A DNA stretch of 64,000 nt from the NCBI GenBank assembly GCA_949422855.1, contig CASPLG010000001.1, positions 1-64,000 on the forward strand. Direction: 5' to 3'. Each line of letters starts with the position of its first letter. The first letter of the stretch is position 1. The notes beneath the pieces were generated by a model. The model ran no database searches, was not told the origin of the DNA, and was given only the letters and a program-made list of their open reading frames with translations. Position numbers and translations under genes: made by a program. The DNA comes from an uncultured Eubacteriales bacterium. Its GTDB lineage: Bacteria; Bacillota; Clostridia; Oscillospirales; Acutalibacteraceae. Positions 9,464 through 18,450 of this stretch are shown here, in pieces.

Positions 9464-10024
9464 TTAAAGATTTCCATTTTTCCAGCATTGGTAGCACAAA
9501 ACTGTGTATTTGTCCTCCCCGCCGATATCTATCGGATTGCCGTTATAGACGATCTTTTTCTCTGAGTATTTTGCGTTTATAATTGCCTTACGCCCGCATT
9601 TTGCACACATTGATGGAATTTCTCTGAGAGTGTCGCACACTTCAATGAGCCTTTTACTGCCTTCAAAAAGATGCCCGGTATAATCGGTTTTTAAACCATA
9701 ACACATCACCATTATTCCGCTATCGACATATTCTCTAAGTTCATCTATTTGTTTCTCTGTAAAAAATTGTGCCTCATCAGCTATGATTATTTGAGGTGAA
9801 TCTGCTTTGCTGATTATTTCATGAATATTATCACCTTTGTTTATCCAAATTGCCTCGCTTTCAAGTCCAACCCTTGATTTAACAATTGACTTACCATACC
9901 TGGTATCTATCCCAGGCTTAATTAACACAACCTTTTTCCCATGTTCTTCAAAATGAAATTTTTTCATAAGAGCATTTGCAGTTTTACTAGAGCTCATAAC
10001 CCCATAATAAAAATATAGTTTCAC
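9464..10024 (-). CDS. tdk: Thymidine kinase (type II)
   Basis: 186 residues, usual length. It phosphorylates thymidine for dTTP salvage. Visible elements are the N-terminal nucleotide-binding loop, the IIIADEAQFF Walker B, the lasso GLKTDYTGHLFEGSKRLIE and a zinc-binding set: CAKC (about 141-144) paired with CYQC (about 178-181). The P-loop reads GVMSSSKT, with Ser where GxxxSGKS/T loops have Gly. Lys and Thr are kept, so activity is likely. The start is GTG at 10024. Confidence 0.95.
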   Translation of the reverse strand: MKLYFYYGVMSSSKTANALMKKFHFEEHGKKVVLIKPGIDTRYGKSIVKSRVGLESEAIWINKGDNIHEIISKADSPQIIIADEAQFFTEKQIDELREYVDSGIMVMCYGLKTDYTGHLFEGSKRLIEVCDTLREIPSMCAKCGRKAIINAKYSEKKIVYNGNPIDIGGEDKYTVLCYQCWKNGNL

Positions 10025-10075
10025 GTTTATTCTCCATGATGTATTAATGTAATGTTTTCAACTGATTTTACTATA

Positions 10076-10110
10076 AAAACAAGTAAACCGCAAGGCATAG
10101 CTTGCAGTTT
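10076..10110 (-). terminator. Terminator after the putative cysteine protease gene
   Basis: Minus-strand hairpin AAACTGCAAG-CTATGC-CTTGCGGTTT (10-base stem, one wobble) followed by ACTTGTTTTT. It closes the 10130-11749 gene and separates it from tdk. Confidence 0.8.
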
Positions 10111-10129
10111 ATCAGTAAATAGTGATATT

Positions 10130-11749
10130 TTACACTGTAGGAGCAATAGCTAAATCTCTTTTGATTTCCGGCAAGCTATTTTTATACCATGAATTATGTG
10201 TCTTACTCAAATTTTTAACATATTCCGGACTCAATACATTCAATATTTTTCCATTGTTTTTTGGATTCATGAACCCTTTTTCCGAAGCGTCTATCAGACC
10301 GTTTACATCGTCAAATACAGAATACTCAAAATCCTCTAAATTCGATGACGCTACAAATAGTTTACCGTTTTCCCCCCTGTAGACCGGTACGGCCAGGTAG
10401 ACTATATCGTTACTATCGGCATATCTCTCTATTGATAGATCCTGCCCGCCGGACGGCATACTGTATTTAGGGTATTTGACCCACCCAATGGGATAGTCAT
10501 TGATAGAAATAATTGAATCATCCTTAGAATTAAATATTTTCTTATCACTACTGCCTATGGGCATACGTTTCCCGTCTGAAGAATAAAACCTTTCCCCGGT
10601 AAAAATATCTCTATACACGCTTGTGTTTACGCATACGGGAATTTTAAGACCTTTAATGTCTATTTCAGAATTGGTTTTGCATTCCTCAACATATACTGCA
10701 TTAGCTGAACGGGAAAATGTAAAAACGTCATCATCCTTTTCGCTAAGGTTTGTGCCTTGACCTTTAAAATAAATAACATCAATGTCGCAACTGCCTCCAG
10801 AACCAGATGTAGAACTTACCATACGTTCGCACAGCCCATCCTCATCGAGCAATTGATGTATACCACCTGAGGAATTATATGCAATATACTTAGCACCACT
10901 GTCTTCTTCGAGTCTACCTAGTAATAAAATCCAATGATAATTTCCGAGGCATACACCCAACGGAGGTATGTCTTTTTTAGCCACATTATCCCGGTCAAAG
11001 TATAGTTTTAAGAAAGCCTTGGTATCTCGTTCAAGCTCTTTTGTGCTACCAGATGCTATAGACACAACATTAGCAGATATATTGTGTTGATGCATAAGGG
11101 CACGCATCTCACCAAGACCACGTTGAGCGCCGGCGATACTACACACCCCATCTGAAAACGTTCTCTTAAGGCTAACGCTAAGGTCCGTAATTATATTAGG
11201 AAACCCAGAGGTTCCATTCTTAAACGCAGACTTTGCTAACCGATCAATAAGATTTTGTATGTCATTTGGGAGAGAATCCGAGGGTTTCCGAGTAGCCCCA
11301 TTTTTATTTTTACTCATATCATCTCTTATATTTATCATTGCAGAAATTTTTTTATGGACTTGACTTCTGCTACTATATATCTTTCTGCCGGCATTATTCT
11401 CATGTTTATTTACCCAGTTGATTATACCTGCAGCTGCATGCGCCCAACATTCATTGTTGCTCGAGGACCCACAACGGACATCGAACAGCCCTAAACTGGC
11501 AACAATCTTATCCTCCTTAGAAGCTGAGGTGCTATCTTCATTAAAATCCGTATCAGAGCTGCCGGTATCAAAATAATTGTTAATCCCACTATTGCCAAAA
11601 TTGGCTCCGGAACCATCATAACCCGTGACGGTTCGGGAATTAGATGAGACATTCTTTTTGTCCCATATACAAAGTCCAGTGAATGTAGCCAGCAATAATA
11701 CATTTGCTGTAGCCAAATATGTTAGAATTGCATTGTCCTTTTTAACCAA
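10130..11749 (-). CDS. Membrane-anchored putative papain-like cysteine protease, unrecognised family
   Basis: About 539 residues from the TTG at 11749, which has GGAAGGAG 8 bases upstream (an upstream in-frame TTG at 11815 lacks a good site). One membrane segment (ILTYLATANVLLLATFTGLCI, split here as residues 8-28) is followed by a Ser/Gly/Asn-rich linker (about 34-80). The next part holds NNECWAHAA with Cys101, then GNYHWILLLGRL with His272 and IAYNSSGG with Asn292. A Cys, His and Asn in that order, each next to hydrophobic strands, is the layout of clan CA (papain-fold) peptidases. No pathway gene adjoins it, and its own promoter and terminator make it a single-gene unit. Function, substrate and even protease activity are inferences. 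Confidence in the coding region is high and in the family low. Confidence 0.75.
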   Translation of the reverse strand: MVKKDNAILTYLATANVLLLATFTGLCIWDKKNVSSNSRTVTGYDGSGANFGNSGINNYFDTGSSDTDFNEDSTSASKEDKIVASLGLFDVRCGSSSNNECWAHAAAGIINWVNKHENNAGRKIYSSRSQVHKKISAMINIRDDMSKNKNGATRKPSDSLPNDIQNLIDRLAKSAFKNGTSGFPNIITDLSVSLKRTFSDGVCSIAGAQRGLGEMRALMHQHNISANVVSIASGSTKELERDTKAFLKLYFDRDNVAKKDIPPLGVCLGNYHWILLLGRLEEDSGAKYIAYNSSGGIHQLLDEDGLCERMVSSTSGSGGSCDIDVIYFKGQGTNLSEKDDDVFTFSRSANAVYVEECKTNSEIDIKGLKIPVCVNTSVYRDIFTGERFYSSDGKRMPIGSSDKKIFNSKDDSIISINDYPIGWVKYPKYSMPSGGQDLSIERYADSNDIVYLAVPVYRGENGKLFVASSNLEDFEYSVFDDVNGLIDASEKGFMNPKNNGKILNVLSPEYVKNLSKTHNSWYKNSLPEIKRDLAIAPTV

Positions 11750-11912
11750 AAGATTAACTCCTTCCCAAAAGAAACTTATCAGCATTTTATCGAATAGACA
11801 AGGAAAACACCTCAAATATGTTATCGTACTACCTGTACTCAGTACTTACCACTGAATATTAAATTTTCATAAGGCACAGCCAGAGTACAAACACTAATAA
11901 CCCTATACTCAT

Positions 11913-11942
11913 ATTGTAACATTTTTATTGTAAATTAGTCAA
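11913..11942 (-). promoter_or_regulatory. Promoter of the putative protease gene
   Basis: Minus strand: TTGACT (11937-11942), 18 bases, TACAAT (11913-11918). It leaves a leader of about 155 bases before the TTG start. The block from -35 to the spacer end resembles the promoter at 18817-18845. Confidence 0.7.
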
Positions 11943-11945
11943 CTG

Positions 11946-12158
11946 CTACTTAATAATTTTATTTAATAAATTTGAATTCATATTTTTAATTTTCTGAGTC
12001 ATTGCCTTTTCTATACAATATTTTCCATCGCAAAATTTTATAATATCAGACTCTTTTATATTTTTCGGGAGTAATTTCAAATCTATTTTTAAAGCATTTC
12101 CTTTTTGATCCTCACATATGGCATAATCTTTTTCCAGCCTATCTATAGACAAATACAT
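11946..12158 (-). CDS. DUF3006 family protein
   Basis: 70 residues. The pattern YLSIDRLEKDYAICEDQKGN...IDLKLLPKNIKESDII matches DUF3006, a small beta-rich domain usually encoded beside ComEC-type metallo-beta-lactamases. The ATG at 12158 overlaps the stop of the upstream hydrolase gene by one base (TGATG) and has AAGGGGG upstream, so the pair is coupled. Biochemical role unknown; the partnership is known from genome context. Confidence 0.85.
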   Translation of the reverse strand: MYLSIDRLEKDYAICEDQKGNALKIDLKLLPKNIKESDIIKFCDGKYCIEKAMTQKIKNMNSNLLNKIIK

Positions 12159-13093
12159 CAAGCTGCCCCCTTCTCGGTTATAATTTTCAATCCGTCCCCA
12201 TTTGTTAAAAAAGTAATATTTCCCATAGTATCTGTCCGATAAATCCTGATATCAAAGTCGTAGAGTCTGTCTAAAATCTCTTTCTTGGGGAGATTATTTC
12301 TATCCGGGCCTGATGATATGACTGCATAATTTGGGCTGACACTTTTTAAGAACTTTTTAGTGGATGAGGTTTTGCTGCCGTGGTGGCCAACTTTCAGCAC
12401 ATCTGATGCCAAATTTATTCCGCTTTCTATTAAGTCGAGCTCTGCATTTTTCTCGGCATCGCCCATAAATAAGAAACTCTCCAGCCCATAGCTGACTCTT
12501 GCTATCACAGAATTATCATTCATATTTTCGTATTTCCTGCAAGGACCTAATATATCAACCGTAAGACCTGAAAATTCAAACTTTTCACCGGGCTGCGCAA
12601 TTTTCACGTTTATTTTCTTCCTATCCAAAGACTCTAACATTTTTCTGTAGGTGAAGGAAGTAGGCGTAATCTGAGCAGGTACCTCAGACATAATGAAGCA
12701 TCCGATATCAAAACTATCTATTATGTTGTACATTTGACCTATGTGGTCTCTGTGCGGGTGCGAAGCAATAACCAAATCAAGTTTTTTGACACCACGCCTG
12801 TTTAAATACTCCACAATACTGGGAGATATGTCACGGTCAGCGGAATCGATTAAAATATTTGTTTCCTTAAATTTGATATATGTACAGTCAGCCTTACCCA
12901 CGTTTAAAAAGTGAACCCCCAGAGCGTAATTATCTTCTTCGAGATTTCCATCCGATAAGTTTACGGAATCAAAGACTTTATCCCATATTATAGCCCCATC
13001 TTTGTTATAGCTTATAACAGCTGAAACAATAAATATGCCAAAAACTAAAACCGATAACCATATTCTGCTATCAAATACTTTTTTTGCTTTCAC
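12158..13093 (-). CDS. ComEC/Rec2-type metallo-beta-lactamase fold hydrolase
   Basis: 311 residues. An N-terminal membrane segment (about 11-28) is followed by the MBL domain: GVHFLNVGKADCTYIKF, then the metal motif ASHPHRDHIGQM (HxHxDH, about 109-114), NDNSVIARVSYG, FLFMGDAE and VGHHGSKTSS. This is the standalone version of the ComEC C-terminal domain, a probable extracellular nuclease or phosphodiesterase. The channel domain of ComEC is absent, so it is not by itself a DNA uptake channel. The start is GTG. It is coupled to the DUF3006 gene downstream. Confidence 0.9.
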   Translation of the reverse strand: MKAKKVFDSRIWLSVLVFGIFIVSAVISYNKDGAIIWDKVFDSVNLSDGNLEEDNYALGVHFLNVGKADCTYIKFKETNILIDSADRDISPSIVEYLNRRGVKKLDLVIASHPHRDHIGQMYNIIDSFDIGCFIMSEVPAQITPTSFTYRKMLESLDRKKINVKIAQPGEKFEFSGLTVDILGPCRKYENMNDNSVIARVSYGLESFLFMGDAEKNAELDLIESGINLASDVLKVGHHGSKTSSTKKFLKSVSPNYAVISSGPDRNNLPKKEILDRLYDFDIRIYRTDTMGNITFLTNGDGLKIITEKGAA

Positions 13094-13144
13094 TTTGTTT
13101 ATTTCATCCTGTCTTATTATTATTTTGACGCAATATAAAAAATT

Positions 13145-15493
13145 TTAATCCTGCCGCAAGTTCATCTCGAGAAGTTGCTGACGGTTTATAAGAACCTGCC
13201 GTGCTTTTGAACCCTCATGAGGGCCGACTATACCCATTTTTTCCATTTCGTCCATAAGTCTTCCTGCCCTTGCATATCCGAGCCTTAGTCTCCTTTGCAA
13301 AAGGGAAGTCGAGGCTTGTCCCGCTGCAACTACGCACTCTATAGCCTCACTCATCATAGAGTCTACTTCTGTATTTTCCTGGGAATCAGTACTGTCTTGT
13401 TTATCCTTTTCGGCATTTTTGTCTATTTCATCTATGATATCATTATCATATTCATTTTTTTGGTCGCACTTTATATAATCTATAATATTTTCTATTTCTT
13501 TATCTGTAACGTAACACCCTTGTATTCTCAGAGGTTTCAGCGACCCTATGGGAGAAAACAACATATCACCTCTTCCAAGGAGTTTTTCTGCACCGCTCAT
13601 GTCCAATATTGTGCGGGAGTCAACCTGCGACGATACAGCCAGTGCGATTCTGCTGGGGATATTTGCCTTTATTATGCCCGTTATTACGTCAACAGATGGT
13701 CTTTGTGTGGCAATGACAAGGTGCATTCCTGCGGCTCTGGCCATTTGTGCAAGTCTGCAAATGCTGTCCTCTATTTCATTTGGTGCAGCCATCATCAAGT
13801 CTGAAAGTTCGTCGATTATTATAATTATACTGTACATTTTAACTAAGTCGTTGCCTTCACTGTCTTTAGCCCCCTTGTTTTTCTCAACAAACAAGTTATA
13901 TGAATGCATATCACGGACATTATTATCCGCAAATGTTTTATATCTCTTCAGCATTTCACTTACTGCCCAGCTCAGAGCCCCTTTAGCTTTTTTAGGGTCG
14001 GTCACGACCGGGACTAAAAGATGAGGTATACCATTATATACACCCAGCTCCACAACTTTAGGATCTATCATTATCATTTTAACTTCTTCAGGAGAGGCTT
14101 TATAAAGTAAACTTATAATAAAAGAATTAATACACACAGATTTTCCCGAGCCTGTTGACCCTGCGATTAAAAGATGCGGCATTTTACCTAAATCCGTGAC
14201 AACAACTTTTCCTGATATATCCCTACCCAATACAACAGTAAGTTTACTTTTAGAATTCCTAAATACAGTAGAAGCAATAAGTTCATTCATGTTTACAACG
14301 CTTACAACTTTATTTGGAATTTCTACCCCCACAGCAGCCTTGCCGGGGATGGGAGCCTCTATCCTAACACCTGACGCCGCTAAATTAAGAGCTATATCGT
14401 CAGCTAAGCTTGTAATTTTGCTTATTTTAACTCCGGAAGCGGGCTGGAGCTCGTATCTTGTTACTGCGGGACCACGACTTACATCGATAATATTTGTTTT
14501 TACGTTAAAACTATTAAGCGTGTCAACCAGCATTTTTCCGTTTGCATTAAGCTCACTGGTAATTGACCCTTCGTTTACCTTATGTGACTCATTTAAAAAG
14601 TGCAGCGGAGGATATCTATATTGGTTTTCATTTCCAATATTATCTGTTCTATCTGTTATTTTACTTTTTTCAGAATTGCTATTCTCTTTTTTGATTTTTT
14701 CAATAAATGCTTCTGTAACTTTTTCTATTTCCCCGGTCTGCACCTTATCCTGATTATTAGGAGCATCTTTTTTAAATCCGCTCTTTTCCGCAAAGTCCGG
14801 CGTGCGACTATTTTGCTCATTTAGAATGTTATTTTCCTTTTTCTTCAAATTTTTCGTAGCATTTTTATTACCAAATACAGATTTTTTAAAATTCACAGCT
14901 TTATTTTTAAGAAAAACGAGTCCCTTGAAAATGACCTTCAGCAAATTTTCAAGGCTAATCCCGGTTAAAAACATTAGCGAAATAAAAAGCAAAATACTAT
15001 TTAGGATACGCATCCCGGTAATCCCGATAAGGTACGTCAGAGGTGCCCCTACCAAAGCCCCTACAACTCCGGCATCAAGATTTTTTGTACTTTTAACGTA
15101 AATAATCTTTATGTGAGAAAAAAACTCTTTTGGAGGCGGGGTAGAACCAAGGGACAAAACGTAACATTCTATACAAAATAAAAATATCGCCGTACAAACC
15201 AAAGGAATTTTATAATTATTAATTTCCTCCGGCTTATTAAAAGCAAATATAGCAGATATATAAATCATTAAAATCGGCCACAAAATAGAGCAATATCCAA
15301 ACAATCCCAAAATTAAGTCGTGCATAAATCTCCAGGCATTCTCACCGGGAATGCACACTAAAAAAAGCACAAGGACAGATACACCAAATAAAATTATTGC
15401 CTGTGCTTGTTTGCTTATGCCCTTCAGAGTTTTTATATTCTTTGTGTCAACCGTCTTTTTTCTGTTTTTTTTAAATCCTGATTCCCTTTTCAT
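13145..15493 (-). CDS. ftsK: DNA translocase FtsK/SpoIIIE
   Basis: 782 residues. Four or five membrane segments lie in the first ~200 residues, then a charged linker (about 200-310). The motor follows with Walker A GSTGSGKS (about 443-450), MIMIDPKVVELGVYNGIPHL, IIIIDELSDLM and ATQRPSVDVITG. The C-terminal winged-helix gamma domain (about 715-775) includes LLQRRLRLGYARAGRLMDEM. It pumps DNA across the division or sporulation septum. tepA (ymfB) lies next to spoIIIE in Bacillus, and here tepA is two genes upstream with uppP between them. In a spore former this single copy could serve either role. Confidence 0.97.
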   Translation of the reverse strand: MKRESGFKKNRKKTVDTKNIKTLKGISKQAQAIILFGVSVLVLFLVCIPGENAWRFMHDLILGLFGYCSILWPILMIYISAIFAFNKPEEINNYKIPLVCTAIFLFCIECYVLSLGSTPPPKEFFSHIKIIYVKSTKNLDAGVVGALVGAPLTYLIGITGMRILNSILLFISLMFLTGISLENLLKVIFKGLVFLKNKAVNFKKSVFGNKNATKNLKKKENNILNEQNSRTPDFAEKSGFKKDAPNNQDKVQTGEIEKVTEAFIEKIKKENSNSEKSKITDRTDNIGNENQYRYPPLHFLNESHKVNEGSITSELNANGKMLVDTLNSFNVKTNIIDVSRGPAVTRYELQPASGVKISKITSLADDIALNLAASGVRIEAPIPGKAAVGVEIPNKVVSVVNMNELIASTVFRNSKSKLTVVLGRDISGKVVVTDLGKMPHLLIAGSTGSGKSVCINSFIISLLYKASPEEVKMIMIDPKVVELGVYNGIPHLLVPVVTDPKKAKGALSWAVSEMLKRYKTFADNNVRDMHSYNLFVEKNKGAKDSEGNDLVKMYSIIIIIDELSDLMMAAPNEIEDSICRLAQMARAAGMHLVIATQRPSVDVITGIIKANIPSRIALAVSSQVDSRTILDMSGAEKLLGRGDMLFSPIGSLKPLRIQGCYVTDKEIENIIDYIKCDQKNEYDNDIIDEIDKNAEKDKQDSTDSQENTEVDSMMSEAIECVVAAGQASTSLLQRRLRLGYARAGRLMDEMEKMGIVGPHEGSKARQVLINRQQLLEMNLRQD

Positions 15494-15515
15494 CCCTGAT
15501 TTACCATCCTAGTTT

Positions 15516-16463
15516 TTATAATTGTTCACCGGTGAATATATTCACTTTATTTATAATTTCAACTATCCCTACAATCACTGTTAGGATACCTACCACAAAC
15601 GTATATATTATAAATATATTCATTTTATCCGTATTTAAGAGCCATTTAAATAATTTTATTGCCATGAATCCAACGATAGCTGAGACAAGCATACCAACCA
15701 CCACAGGCACCATATCGATATCATAAATTGCACCACTCTGGATCGCTTCCTTAAGTTCGAGAAGCGTTGCTGCGAATACCGCCGGAATTCCCAGTATAAA
15801 AGAGTATTCTAGGGCGGTTTTTTTATTTATTCCTCTCATAAGACCGACTGAAAGTGTACTTCCTGATCTGGAAAGCCCCGGGAAAACCGCAGCTAAAAAC
15901 TGAGTAAATCCAATTAACAGTGCATCACAAACGCTTATATAACTCTTTTTATCCTTTGTAAAGACTTTGCCTGACTTTTTTTCTATTTCATTTTTCGCAT
16001 TCATTTTGTACGACTTTACACCAATACTTAGCAGTAAACTTGTAATAAGTAAAAATATGCCCGGTATTATTATACAACTTCCATCAGAGAGATTTTCAGC
16101 TAAATCTTTTATACTCATTTTCCCGGGGGCTATAGGTAAAAACAACAAAAACAAGGGCAATAGCCCCATTATTATCATAGCCGTAAAATTTTTATCTCCA
16201 GAAAGTTTTCTTAATCTGAATTCTCCCTTTAATATGTCTTTGACTATGCCAAAAAAAGCTTTAATCAAGGCAAGTATTTTTTTGTGATAAAACGCAATTA
16301 CTGCCAATAGGGTTCCGGTATGAAGCATAACGTTAAAAAATAAATTATTTTCCCTGACTCCCAAAATATGCTGAGCAAGAACCAGATGTCCGCTGCTAGA
16401 TACCGGTAGAAATTCTGTTAACCCCTGGACTATACCCTGTATTATTGCACTTAAAATATCCAT
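15516..16463 (-). CDS. uppP: Undecaprenyl-diphosphate phosphatase
   Basis: 315 residues, about 40 longer than many homologs because of a charged insertion (KMNAKNEIEKKSGKVF and following) in the middle. It recycles undecaprenyl pyrophosphate to the monophosphate carrier lipid in the membrane. Signature motifs are GIVQGLTEFLPVSSSGHLVL near the N terminus and FPGLSRSGSTLSVGLMRG, with the catalytic Glu, Ser and Arg, plus eight or so membrane segments. The ATG at 16463 follows GGAGG by 11 bases; the frame is open upstream but lacks a better start. Confidence 0.96.
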   Translation of the reverse strand: MDILSAIIQGIVQGLTEFLPVSSSGHLVLAQHILGVRENNLFFNVMLHTGTLLAVIAFYHKKILALIKAFFGIVKDILKGEFRLRKLSGDKNFTAMIIMGLLPLFLLFLPIAPGKMSIKDLAENLSDGSCIIIPGIFLLITSLLLSIGVKSYKMNAKNEIEKKSGKVFTKDKKSYISVCDALLIGFTQFLAAVFPGLSRSGSTLSVGLMRGINKKTALEYSFILGIPAVFAATLLELKEAIQSGAIYDIDMVPVVVGMLVSAIVGFMAIKLFKWLLNTDKMNIFIIYTFVVGILTVIVGIVEIINKVNIFTGEQL

Positions 16464-16530
16464 ATAAACACATCCTCCAATGAATACCATTTTACAATAA
16501 AACAGTATGCTATGGCAATAACTAATTATT

Positions 16531-17310
16531 TTATTTTTTCTTATTGTTTTTTGATGTTTTTAATTTATTTTTATCTATCATGTGATATAGACATTCAAGT
16601 GCATCCGAAAGTCCCCCTACATAGTCTATTAGCCCTTCGTGTACTGCTTTACTTCCGTCTAAAACCGACCCTACGTCCATAACAAGTTCTTTTGTGTTCA
16701 TAGCAAGTTCGTAAAATCGTTTAGCTGAAATTTTCGAATTTTCCGCTACGAACGACGTTATTCTTTTCTGCATTCTTTCAAAATATTCAAATGCCTGTGG
16801 TACTCCTAAGGTTAAACCGGTGCTTCTGACGGGATGTATTGTCATGGTCGCAGACTTTGCGATAAATGATTTTTTAGCAGAAACAGCTAAAGGCACACCT
16901 ATTGAGTGACCGCCGCCAAGAACCATTGAGACTGTTGGTTTACGCATGCCGGCTATAAGCTCTGCAATGGCAAGTCCGGCCTCAACATCGCCCCCTACAG
17001 TATTGAGCATAATAAGCATGCCGTCTATACTTGGGTCTTCTTCAACAGAAACAAGTCTTGGTATAACGTGTTCATATTTGGTGGTCTTATTTTCTGACGG
17101 TAAAACATCATGTCCTTCAATTTGGCCAATTATCGTCAAACAGTATACTCTGCGACCTTCTGAACACGTTACTACCGCACCCATGTCCTTTATACGGCTT
17201 CCGGAGCTTGAATTATCCTCAGAATTATTTTTATCATCTTTCTTTCTGTCAGAATCGTCCATGGCTTCTAGTGAATTTTTTATAAATTGTTTCAGATTTT
17301 TTTTATTCAT
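16531..17310 (-). CDS. tepA: ClpP-family serine protease, TepA-like
   Basis: 259 residues. A charged, Asn/Ser-rich N-terminal extension (about 1-45) precedes a ClpP/crotonase-like fold: LIMLNTVGGDVEAGLAIAEL, then GGGHSIGVPLA with Ser136, TIHPVR with His159 and the acidic residue in LDGSKAV. These are the expected catalytic triad positions. It lacks any Clp ATPase partner here. In Bacillus the ortholog (YmfB/TepA) sits next to spoIIIE and was linked to protein translocation; TepA is also needed to clear small spore proteins in some reports, so the exact role is uncertain. It is expressed away from the divergent gene at 17442. Confidence 0.88.
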   Translation of the reverse strand: MNKKNLKQFIKNSLEAMDDSDRKKDDKNNSEDNSSSGSRIKDMGAVVTCSEGRRVYCLTIIGQIEGHDVLPSENKTTKYEHVIPRLVSVEEDPSIDGMLIMLNTVGGDVEAGLAIAELIAGMRKPTVSMVLGGGHSIGVPLAVSAKKSFIAKSATMTIHPVRSTGLTLGVPQAFEYFERMQKRITSFVAENSKISAKRFYELAMNTKELVMDVGSVLDGSKAVHEGLIDYVGGLSDALECLYHMIDKNKLKTSKNNKKK

Positions 17311-17371
17311 ACATAAACACTCTCCTTCCAGGATAGTTTGCGTAATTTTTGACTAAATAACATAGAATATA

Positions 17372-17400
17372 TTGATATATTTATAAATTTATAGTATAAT
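17372..17400 (+). promoter_or_regulatory. Promoter of the tandem Nif11-like gene
   Basis: TTGATA (17372-17377), 17 bases, TATAAT (17395-17400); 42 bases before the ATG at 17442, which has AAAAGGGG as its ribosome-binding site. Confidence 0.75.
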
Positions 17401-17441
17401 TATATTGTAGGATATAAATTTAATGCAAAAGGGGTAGTGTT

Positions 17442-17954
17442 ATGGACTTAAAAGAAAGCTTTTTTCAAATTCAGAAAATACTAGATATTATTTCTAAGGA
17501 GGAAACTTTGTCGAAAAAATTTGCTTCTTTAGATTCGCTGAGGGAAAAATTTGATTTTACTAAGGAAAAATGTCAAGCTCTGTCTATGCCTTGCGCTTAC
17601 AACATTGAAGAATTCGAAAAATTCTTTATTCTTGCGGATTTAGTAAGGGAGGTAAACGAGGACTCACATTTTTCAAATGACTTTAAAAAAGCGGGTGGTG
17701 TTAATGAACTGTATGATATATTGATGCAAAAGGCAGATGATATGGGGCTGTCTGTCCGGATAGATCAGTCGGATTTTGAAGATTTCATTGGAGCATTTTC
17801 AGGTGGAACCGAAAAAGTTCCGCCAGAGGATTTGGACGCAGTTTCGGGCGGCACCTTTTTGGATGCTTACTGTAGAAGGCAGCAGGAGTATGCGGTAGGA
17901 GTTGACCTGGGCAGACGTATACTCGATCTGATCAAGATTATTAAGGAAGACTAA
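17442..17954 (+). CDS. Tandem Nif11-like protein with double-glycine motif
   Basis: 170 residues. Two copies of a Nif11-like helical pattern can be read: about 18-60 (KEETLSKKFASLDSLREKF...CAYNIEEFEKF) and about 72-116 (NEDSHFSNDFKKAGGVNELY...VRIDQSDFEDF). The stretch PEDLDAVSGG ends with a double glycine at 136-137, the processing signal of peptides exported and cut by C39-type transporters. A 33-residue tail follows with one Cys. Such leaders belong to RiPP precursors, but no maturation enzyme or transporter lies within the window. It may be an orphan precursor or a protein that reuses the leader fold. Confidence 0.7.
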   Translation: MDLKESFFQIQKILDIISKEETLSKKFASLDSLREKFDFTKEKCQALSMPCAYNIEEFEKFFILADLVREVNEDSHFSNDFKKAGGVNELYDILMQKADDMGLSVRIDQSDFEDFIGAFSGGTEKVPPEDLDAVSGGTFLDAYCRRQQEYAVGVDLGRRILDLIKIIKED

Positions 17955-18089
17955 TTGCCTGATATTAAAGTAGTTTGCGATTGTATGCCCAATTTTTATA
18001 ACACTTTTGCCCGCTGATGTATATAATGTAAATAAGGGTTTGAAACTGTTAAGTTACCGGTTATTTACAAAAAACGGCGGGTGAATTGT

Positions 18090-18233
18090 ATGTGCAGTTA
18101 TCGTCAACAAGGCATTTGGGCTCTTACTTTCGGCCTGGGACTAGCATTTTCATTTATATTCCCTGAAAACTTTATTACAATCATTGTATTAATCCTTGTA
18201 ATAATTTTAGCCCTAGCTCTTATTAAGTGCTAA
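18090..18233 (+). CDS. Small membrane protein upstream of spoVM
   Basis: 47 residues: a short polar N terminus (MCSYRQQGIW) and then almost continuous hydrophobic sequence (ALTFGLGLAFSF, then a Pro break, then FITIIVLILVIILALALIKC), so two membrane passes or one hairpin. A weak GGCGGGTG site precedes the ATG. It ends 22 bases before spoVM and is probably co-transcribed with it. Function unknown; I infer a sporulation link only from the neighbour. Confidence 0.6.
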   Translation: MCSYRQQGIWALTFGLGLAFSFIFPENFITIIVLILVIILALALIKC

Positions 18234-18255
18234 TTTGTATCGGGAGGTCTTTTAG

Positions 18256-18345
18256 ATGAAAGTAGTTGTTATTAGCAACCCTAAATTTGTTGGATTTTTT
18301 CTCAGAAAGATGTTTGGTATTAAAAAAGAGGAGATACAGCAATAA
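18256..18345 (+). CDS. spoVM: Stage V sporulation protein M
   Basis: 29 residues. MKVVVISNPKFVGFFLRKMF lines up with Bacillus SpoVM (MKFYTIKLPKFLGGFVRAML): a short strand, the PKF turn, then an amphipathic helix with a basic C-terminal tail (GIKKEE). SpoVM recognises the convex outer forespore membrane and recruits SpoIVA to build the spore coat. GGGAGG lies 9 bases before the ATG. The size, the turn proline and the start site make this a confident call despite its length, and it is good evidence that the organism sporulates. Confidence 0.82.
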   Translation: MKVVVISNPKFVGFFLRKMFGIKKEEIQQ

Positions 18346-18450
18346 AATTAAGAGAGCCCAAATAAGAAATCCAGTAGACATAAAATAAATCCAATAGAAT
18401 AAAAAATTAGAATTCACACAGGGAAGCGTAAATTTAAGCGACATTGCATT

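Noticed and set aside
18223..18444. 73-residue minus-strand frame with a membrane-like segment
   Set aside because: It is antisense to spoVM, and no ribosome-binding site was identified; the plus-strand small genes explain the region.
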